DNA of 59,172 bases, from NCBI GenBank assembly GCA_022821875.1, contig JAJECV010000003.1:1-59172 (forward strand), written 5' to 3'. Of this stretch, positions 53,151 through 59,172 are shown piece after piece. The notes beneath the pieces are model-generated. The model had not been told where the DNA came from and did not search any database. It saw only the letters and a list, made by a program, of their open reading frames with translations. The position numbers and the translations under genes were made by a program. Numbering within the stretch: the stretch's first letter is position 1; every line of letters begins with the position of its first letter. Source of the stretch: Rhodothermales bacterium (GTDB lineage Bacteria; Bacteroidota; Rhodothermia; Rhodothermales; Bin80).

Positions 53151-53393
53151 CTATGCGGTAAGGTCTTCAAACTTGCACCGTTCCCCGACCATACCCTGAA
53201 CGATGGACTTCGTCTGATCAATCGTATCCTGTTCGCGAATATTATGTTTCCCCGTGAACTGGTTTGTGTACCGGTTCAGGTGCTTGATACTCATACAGTG
53301 GTACGTACTGGGGAACGCTCTTTTTAGTACAGTCCAGAAACTCTCTGCTCCATCCGTATGAGCAAGATGACTGATGATCGTAGCTTTTACCAT
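53151..53393 (-). pseudogene. IS1595-family transposase, C-terminal fragment
   Basis: The reading HTDGAESFWTVLKRAFPSTYHCMSIKHLNRYTNQFTGKHNIREQDTID matches the conserved end of IS1595/ISXO2-type DDE transposases (HTNGxESFW, HKMSxKHLxRYxxEFxGRHN). The rest of the transposase is absent. It sits 11 bases upstream of the methylase ATG and could be the scar of an insertion before the R-M operon. Confidence 0.82.
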
Positions 53394-54568
53394 TTCCCCT
53401 TGCTGTGATTTACCCAGAAGTGTTCCGTATGTCCCTGACAGTTTTGGTGCTTACCGGTGAATACTAGCGACATGTGGAGGGTGCCCTTCGTAACACGTTG
53501 AATCAACATCTCATCAGGGCTTACCGTAGTACTCATAATTCATACCTTCAATTAACTGGATATATTTTCAACAGGACCAGCACCCGTACTGGTAAATTAC
53601 GCAATTCTACGAATATCGTTCATTCCACTCATAAGGCACGAGCCCGTAAGAGTCTAACGACAGCAACAGATTCCGTCGGTGTCACTGAAAGCCTCCTGAC
53701 AGGGACTGCACGGCGGTCTCCCCATCAATGTCCCTAACAGCCGGCCTCCGAATGCTCCAAGATGGGGAATGTCTGGCACCCGAAACTTCATCCACGCAAA
53801 TCTTATCGGGAAGTGCTTCTTCTCTTCGGTCAAGTCCACATGTTACCGCACGTTTTATAATCCCATCCAATCACCGGCCAGCTCACACCCACTTAACGGG
53901 CTACCGCCGAGATCGTCTTCGTCTCCTGCCATAAATCAATCCCCATTGCCTCAAACTCATACATCACACGAGTACACGCAGAAAACCACGGAACGGTCGT
54001 CGTGCAAATTTCACAATCCGGACACTTTACACAATGGATGCGACTCACACACGCGTTATGTAACTCCCCGTATCCAGATGACTTCACATACGCTTGCAAC
54101 GATCCTACACTGGACATATCTCCCACACTTCGGACAACGAAGCTCCGACTCATCCGTGCAACGCACATGAGATACACCTCCTCTTTCTATGATCCGCCGT
54201 GATCTCCCGAATCTCCCACGGAGACCGTATCCCATATACCGTACTGATCTGTTTTGATTCTATTTGCATTCCATGAACGACAAATTAGAAATTCGATCAC
54301 ATAGAGCCAACGGAACATCCCCGAAAATTTAGCACTGTTCCGCAACCGACACCAGACCAAATGGAATGCTGTTTCACTATATTTATCAAAAAGCTTCTAA
54401 TTAGAGGGCTATGGAATAATTTTGAGTGAATAGAGTTGCATTCCCAAACTTCAATCGACAATGACACAATCCCCCAGGGATATGGAACCTAAGAATTCGG
54501 AACAGCTAAAACAACGACAGAATTGATCAGGTGATGATCTGCCGTAACGCAACTGGGAGGCTAATGGT
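53394..54568. other. Decayed mobile-element debris
   Basis: About 1.2 kb with no intact gene. On the minus strand scattered short frames carry Cys-rich text (ELRCPKCGRYVQC near 54140, HCVKCPDCEIC near 54010) and fragments around 53650-53870, which together look like transposase zinc-ribbon and core remnants, but no single family reads through. The last 330 bases, up to the next gene, contain nothing I recognise. Confidence 0.45.
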
Positions 54569-55042
54569 ATGCCTTTAACACTTGTTAAGTCGGAAATTGA
54601 GTCCTTGCTGATAGAACCCAAGATTCTACCTAGCAACTGGGATACTGCGATTAACCTTCGGGCCAAACGCGGCCATTATGAATGTCAGTTAGGCGTGACA
54701 GGTGAAAATTCAAACAGATTCTTTTTAATGCTTCGAAAGAGCATGTGTAACGAGTTGGACTTCTCTGTAATTCTTGCAGTGCAGCGACCTCAATCTAACC
54801 GATTTTTTAGACTTCGCAGATATAATGGACTAAGCCACGAGCACACGAATCGCATTGAAGGTGAAACCTTCTACGATTATCATATTCATTATGCTACTGA
54901 ACGGTATCAAGAAATAGGAATGCATGAAGATTCATTTGCAACTCCTACCGACCGTTACGCAAACTATGAAGGAGCCATAGACTGTGTAATATCTGATGCC
55001 AAATTTGTGATTCCACACGGTACACAATTAAACCTGTATTAA
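54569..55042 (+). CDS. DUF6978-like protein, partner of a DUF1828 protein
   Basis: A 157-residue soluble protein, mixed alpha/beta, with RAKRGHYECQLGVTGENSNRFFLMLRKS and a His-rich middle (SHEHTNRIEGETFYDYHIHYATERYQE). The position, three bases before a DUF1828-like gene, and the general pattern (Phe/His-containing beta strands) fit the DUF6978 family that pairs with DUF1828. Function unknown; such pairs are seen near defence and plasmid genes. Call is from memory of the pairing. Confidence 0.55.
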   Translation: MPLTLVKSEIESLLIEPKILPSNWDTAINLRAKRGHYECQLGVTGENSNRFFLMLRKSMCNELDFSVILAVQRPQSNRFFRLRRYNGLSHEHTNRIEGETFYDYHIHYATERYQEIGMHEDSFATPTDRYANYEGAIDCVISDAKFVIPHGTQLNLY

Positions 55043-55045
55043 TTT

Positions 55046-55840
55046 ATGCCAACGATGAACTTGACGGATATAGAGCACTCATTTCACGAAAAGGTGTCCA
55101 GGAAGATCAGAATTCAGCAGGAAGGCCTTGATAGATTTCGTGTATTTACCCCCTTCATGTTTGACGACGGTGATCATCTCCTGGTTGTATTACGCTCCAG
55201 AGATGACCGGATTGTGTTGACGGATGAGGGGCATACCTATATGCATTTGACTTACTCCATGAAAGAGAGAGAGTTACTGACGGGTACACGCAACACAATC
55301 ATATCCAATACTTTGTCCACATTCGGGGTCCAAGATATTGGCGGTGAATTAATTCTTGAAGTTCCAAGCCATCAATATGGAGACGCATTGTTTTCATTCA
55401 TTCAGGCTGTTCTAAAAATATCAGATGTGTCCTTCCTTCAACGTGAACGTACTCAATCTCTCTTTATGGACGACTTTCGATCCTTGCTTATCAATACCGT
55501 AAACCAAAAATATTTAGTATTCGACTGGAATGATCCAATTCGAGATCCAGCGGGAAAGTATGTGGTTGATTGTCGAATTAACGGAACAACGGTTCCGTTG
55601 TACATTAGTGCCCTTAATAATGACCGTAAGACCAGGGATGCCACGATTACCTTGCTACAATTTGAAAAATGGAAAGAACCTTTCCGGTCAATGGCTATTT
55701 TCGAGAATCAGGAAGCGATCAATCCTAGGGTGCTTGCCCGATTCACAGATGTATGTGACCGACAATTTTCAAGTCTTGCACTAAATCAGCATCGTATCCA
55801 AGATTTCTTGACTATGAACGTCGGATCAAATTTGGCATGA
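55046..55840 (+). CDS. DUF1828-domain protein
   Basis: A 264-residue protein with the DUF1828 N-terminal pattern (RFRVFTPFMFDDGDHLLVVLRSRDDRIVLTDEGHTYMHLTY) and a C-terminal DUF1829-like half (FLQRERTQSLFMDDFRSLL, VPLYISALNNDRKTRDATITLLQFEKW). No catalytic residues are established for the family. Coupled to the preceding gene. Inferred defence-associated or toxin-antitoxin-like pair. Confidence 0.75.
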   Translation: MPTMNLTDIEHSFHEKVSRKIRIQQEGLDRFRVFTPFMFDDGDHLLVVLRSRDDRIVLTDEGHTYMHLTYSMKERELLTGTRNTIISNTLSTFGVQDIGGELILEVPSHQYGDALFSFIQAVLKISDVSFLQRERTQSLFMDDFRSLLINTVNQKYLVFDWNDPIRDPAGKYVVDCRINGTTVPLYISALNNDRKTRDATITLLQFEKWKEPFRSMAIFENQEAINPRVLARFTDVCDRQFSSLALNQHRIQDFLTMNVGSNLA

Positions 55841-55885
55841 CGTACATGATACGAGCCCCGTCAACTTGATTAACTGTGACTAATC

Positions 55886-56139
55886 ATGGTGCATCCCCTC
55901 CCCTCCTATATCAGGGAGAAGTTCAGACATAACTGGAATGAAAGCGGTCAGGCAGGTTTCGTACCCACGGGAAAGAAGTGCCTTTGTATTACGCACAACG
56001 GATCATGACCAAATATGAAGAGCTTCAGGGAGTGAGTCAAAATTCTCAGATGGCTGAGATCATATCAAAAGGCTCGATGATATTTGCGGAGTTCCCGAAA
56101 GGAGTTCCGGTCACCTCCGAAATAACACCAGAGTCTTAG
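55886..56139 (+). other. Two short overlapping reading frames before the Argonaute gene
   Basis: ATG 55886 gives a 40-residue frame (MVHPLPSYIREKFRHNWNES onward) whose TGA overlaps ATG 56005 of a 44-residue frame (MTKYEELQGVSQNSQMAEII onward, ending at TAG 56137-56139). The coupling is suggestive, but both are short, have no recognised family and could be one damaged gene. The rest of 55841-56400 shows nothing else. Confidence 0.3.
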
Positions 56140-56400
56140 GAAATCATCCCCAAGAGGCTCCTGCCAAACCCCCTGCGAATCCCGTCACCTGCAACCTTTG
56201 CTGTACTTCCAAACACCAGTTAGGGCTCCAAGACCTCGCAATTCAAACAATCGCATGGTTTGGGGGTTATGTAAGATATTCAAATACACAGCGATATTCC
56301 GACGTGGTTTTTCTGCAAGATCCTGACCATTGAGCCCATGGTTTCTATGTTCTCAACGGCAGGGATGTTATAGTCAACCTGAGAAGTCACAAAAAAGGCG

Positions 56401-59172
56401 ATGCCTGACCCTAGAAAAGTTTACGAGGATCCATCAAGTTATCTGGAGTTCCTCACCAGCGGCTCTGATGACAAATTCGAAAGTCAGCATTTTGAACGTA
56501 AAGAAGTTAGCCGGAACAACATTGATGTTACACCATCGGAGTTAAACAACGTGCGCAATGGGATCACCAAGACAGTCTCAGCTTTCGCCAACAGCAATAC
56601 TGAAGGGGGACTGCTTGTTCTTGGCATTGCTTCTAATGGCACCATCTCTGGTATTGATCATCTCTCGGAAAGTCAGAAAAACAATCTGACCGATTTCGCT
56701 TCCCTGCTCCATCATCAAGCAGCGGAGGCCAAATTCCACGAATGTAACGATAGTTCTAGCATCGGAAAAACCATTTGCCTCATTTTCGTCCCTTATTCAG
56801 GAACAGGCATTTGTGAAACGCCAGGACAAAACCCCAAGGCCTGGATCAGGCAAGGACCTCAAAATATCTCCGTAACGCAAGATATGCGTGACCATCTAAG
56901 AGACCGCAGGCGGCTGCTGGATTTCGAGAAGGATCTTTGCTGCGAATTTAATCCTGATGATGTAGACAAAGGCATTCTAAAGGAATTCCGAAGCGTATTT
57001 CGCCCTCAAGCAGCAATAGAGTTTGATGACGAGCGCCTTCTTCGTGAAGCTGGAGCCATACTTCCCCGGGATGGAAAGTATTGGTTTACGCACGCGGGGC
57101 TCCTGTTTTTCGGAGTAAATCCACAGAGGATCCTGCCAGGGGCATATATTCGCCTGCTTCGGTTTGAAGTTCCTTGCAGCAAGTTCCAGCAAAGGGGGTT
57201 GCCGACTTTTGAACGAAAATTTACGGGCCCGCTTACAAAACAAATCCGAGATGCCCGTATATTTTTCAGAGAGGCAGCCTTCTTCAAGCGCTATCAGAAG
57301 AGAAGATCTGGTGGCGGCTTCATTGAGGAACCAGAATTCCCTCCCACGGTAATTGACGAAGCAATCGTAAATTCAGTCGCCCATCGTGACTATAGGACAG
57401 GTATTCCGATTGAATGTGAAGCGTATCAGGATGCCTTCATCGTAAAAAATCCAGGACGAATTATTCAACGAAACAAGGATTTGCCAGATAGTTTTTCACT
57501 TTCCGACATAATTCTTGACTCGACACCAAGAAACACCCAATTGCTTGAGTGGCTCAAGGTCATGAAATATCCTGACGGTGCTGAATATGTCCAAGCGATA
57601 AGTGAGGGCACAAAACAGATGCTGAGGGAGATGAGAGGCCTTAACCTTCCAGTACCAGAATACAGGTTGGGGAGACACGAAACTCTTCTTAAGCTCGAAA
57701 ACAACTCCGATGAACGTGAAGCTGCTATTCGTGTCGCAAGCCAAATCAAATCCACAGAGTTTGCAAACCTCTTCCCGCTGTGCATCAGACGGGGGGACAG
57801 TCCCGTTACCCATGAAGTGCTCAGTGCTCATTACGGGGAGTTTTTAAAGACACTGCGTGATGTTCTGAGAGGAAAAGATTGGTACATAGACCGGTTCGGG
57901 TTCAGTCGCATAGTGGCACACAGGCGAGGTGATGAGCTTGATACCCCTCCTGATGTCAAAAGAATACTGCGGTTCTATCCTGCTTATGAGTTTCAGATCC
58001 GGCAATACCTTGAACATTTTTATCTGTGTCTTGACTACAAATGCCAAGTACATAACACTCAACGCCTTAGCGCTGTCGGCAAACAGTTTGAAGAAGACAA
58101 ACTGACCAATCGTCCCTGTATCGTAAAAGACATTGGCTGGAGAGAGGGGAAAATCGTGGAATTCAATTCGGAGTTCGCCAGAATTTTCTTTTTCGATACA
58201 GAATCAGAACAGTGGGTTGAAACGAACTCGGTCATACCACACTGTTCACTGGAAATGCTAAAGATGTCACTTCAGGAAGCAGGGGTCCCGTTTGACCTCT
58301 CGCGGACCATCAAAGAGTACAGTCTTGCCTCAAGAAAAGGTTCCGCCAGAGAGAGAATCGGCAAGATAGAGTACATGGCCGGCCATATTGCGAAAACTTT
58401 GTTTCCCGTGCAATTCAGCGACATACTCGTTGATATTACCACGGAACCCTTGCGACTTGTTGAACACGGGGAGGCCACGCGGAAAACTTTCACAGTTCAT
58501 CGATTGCCTGAACCGAAAGTAATGTTCAGAGAATCTCACTCGTCTCCCGATGTTCGTAGCGGTATTACAGAGTACGGAGCCTATGATACCGATGAAAATA
58601 GAATTGAGATCATACCGGTCTGTCTCAGATCAATGACCAGCAACATGAAGGAGTTGATCAAACGCCTGCAATTCGGGAAATTCAGATATCGAGGGGCTCA
58701 GCATACATTTACCACGAAATTTTCATATCCGTCGATTGTGGGCGTGGACCATGTGAAAGATACCGAGGCAGAGATCAACCGTCTGCTGGAAGAGCATCCA
58801 GACTGGGAAGGCAACACCAGATTGGACCGTATTTTTCTGGTTCATGTTCCAGAACATAACTACGCAAGAGATGACCATACATCCCCTTATTACAGAGTCA
58901 AGCGTCTCCTGCTCGAAAAGGGGGTGCCTTGCCAAATGGTTAATACTCCAACACTCCAGAATGCTGACTGGAAGGATTTAAACCTAGCGCTTAACATCGT
59001 AGCAAAATGTGGTGTTCGGCCATGGGTGCTGCCGGATGCGATCCCTGACGCGGACTTTTTTATCGGACTTTCATACACCCAGTCACGAGACGGCCAGCGT
59101 ATCATGGGATTCGCCAACGTCTTTAACAGTTACGGAAAGTGGGAATTCTATTCCGGCAATACATCTTATTTT
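56401..59172 (+). CDS. Schlafen/AlbA_2 ATP-binding protein fused to Argonaute MID-PIWI (truncated by window edge)
   Basis: The frame is open for 924 codons to the right edge. Residues about 25-160: AlbA_2/Schlafen-like (FERKE, AFANSNTEGGLLVLGIAS). Residues about 180-420: GHKL-like C-terminal part seen in AlbA_2 regulators (GLLFFGVNPQRILPGAYIRLLRF, TVIDEAIVNSVAHRDYRTG, VKNPGRI). Residues about 460-700: linker with a PAZ-like stretch (YLEHFYLCLDYKCQVHNTQRLSAVG, IGWREGKIVEFN). From about 720: Argonaute MID and PIWI, with Tyr830, Lys834, Gln845 and Lys869 at the spacing of the 5'-phosphate pocket, then KCGVRPWVLP and FIGLSYTQS, where Ser891 replaces the first catalytic Asp. So it likely binds guide strands but may not cut. 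ATG 56401 has AAAAAAGG just upstream. Confidence 0.82.
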   Translation, partial: MPDPRKVYEDPSSYLEFLTSGSDDKFESQHFERKEVSRNNIDVTPSELNNVRNGITKTVSAFANSNTEGGLLVLGIASNGTISGIDHLSESQKNNLTDFASLLHHQAAEAKFHECNDSSSIGKTICLIFVPYSGTGICETPGQNPKAWIRQGPQNISVTQDMRDHLRDRRRLLDFEKDLCCEFNPDDVDKGILKEFRSVFRPQAAIEFDDERLLREAGAILPRDGKYWFTHAGLLFFGVNPQRILPGAYIRLLRFEVPCSKFQQRGLPTFERKFTGPLTKQIRDARIFFREAAFFKRYQKRRSGGGFIEEPEFPPTVIDEAIVNSVAHRDYRTGIPIECEAYQDAFIVKNPGRIIQRNKDLPDSFSLSDIILDSTPRNTQLLEWLKVMKYPDGAEYVQAISEGTKQMLREMRGLNLPVPEYRLGRHETLLKLENNSDEREAAIRVASQIKSTEFANLFPLCIRRGDSPVTHEVLSAHYGEFLKTLRDVLRGKDWYIDRFGFSRIVAHRRGDELDTPPDVKRILRFYPAYEFQIRQYLEHFYLCLDYKCQVHNTQRLSAVGKQFEEDKLTNRPCIVKDIGWREGKIVEFNSEFARIFFFDTESEQWVETNSVIPHCSLEMLKMSLQEAGVPFDLSRTIKEYSLASRKGSARERIGKIEYMAGHIAKTLFPVQFSDILVDITTEPLRLVEHGEATRKTFTVHRLPEPKVMFRESHSSPDVRSGITEYGAYDTDENRIEIIPVCLRSMTSNMKELIKRLQFGKFRYRGAQHTFTTKFSYPSIVGVDHVKDTEAEINRLLEEHPDWEGNTRLDRIFLVHVPEHNYARDDHTSPYYRVKRLLLEKGVPCQMVNTPTLQNADWKDLNLALNIVAKCGVRPWVLPDAIPDADFFIGLSYTQSRDGQRIMGFANVFNSYGKWEFYSGNTSYF

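Overview
The window looks like a chromosome segment of a Gram-negative member of the Bacteroidota/Rhodothermota group. Evidence: the efp-accB-accC-gcvH-guaA-bamD-nadD run of housekeeping genes, many secreted and outer-membrane proteins, choice-of-anchor-B and TPR lipoprotein families, and promoter-like TATCTTTG boxes matching the TAnnTTTG -7 element of that group. This placement is an inference; there is no rRNA or tRNA gene here to confirm it.

Layout. 1-1.1 kb: left-truncated fused endonuclease/methylase on the minus strand. 1.8-6.5 kb: folD, an MscS channel, a cobalamin-type binding protein, a ZIP-like metal permease and a class I amidotransferase, then a decayed cyanophycinase. 6.8-16.9 kb: a tight minus-strand run from efp down to an NhaC antiporter (fatty-acid initiation, glycine cleavage, GMP, NAD and outer-membrane assembly). 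16.9-18.25 kb: about 1.36 kb with no convincing gene.

18.25-29.2 kb: an eight-gene plus-strand operon that I consider one of the two most interesting objects here. It encodes a giant secreted protein (seven Cys-paired Ig-like repeats, a DUF4402-like pilus-subunit region and a PapD-like chaperone region in one chain), a periplasmic protein, two ExbD-like proteins, a TonB-like protein, a TPR lipoprotein, an usher-like outer-membrane barrel and an ExbB/TolQ-like channel. The gene set suggests a chaperone-usher-like surface-fibre assembly machine wired to a proton-motive-force motor.

29.4-38.4 kb: a PLD-helicase fusion, a polyprenyl-phosphate glycosyltransferase, a TIGR02757 protein, a three-gene Wlb/Wbp-like nucleotide-sugar cassette (3-dehydrogenase, 3-aminotransferase, N-acetyltransferase) and a secreted TPR protein with a clear intrinsic terminator. 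38.5-42.8 kb: a choice-of-anchor-B gene destroyed by two stop codons, frameshifts and a 2,233-bp inserted element. The element has 24-bp imperfect terminal inverted repeats and a perfect 8-bp target duplication. It carries a Fic gene (itself broken), a coupled small gene and a coiled-coil membrane protein, but no transposase.

42.9-59.2 kb: a defence island. It holds an AAA ATPase/PD-(D/E)XK nuclease pair, a group II intron reverse-transcriptase remnant, a Hachiman-like HamA/HamB pair, two unknown genes, an EcoRV-type restriction-modification pair whose endonuclease gene is frameshifted, IS1595-type transposase debris, a DUF6978/DUF1828-like pair and, running off the right edge, a Schlafen/AlbA_2 protein fused to an Argonaute MID-PIWI module. 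That protein keeps the 5'-phosphate pocket but has lost the first catalytic Asp. All functional calls are from reading sequence only; none was checked against a database.
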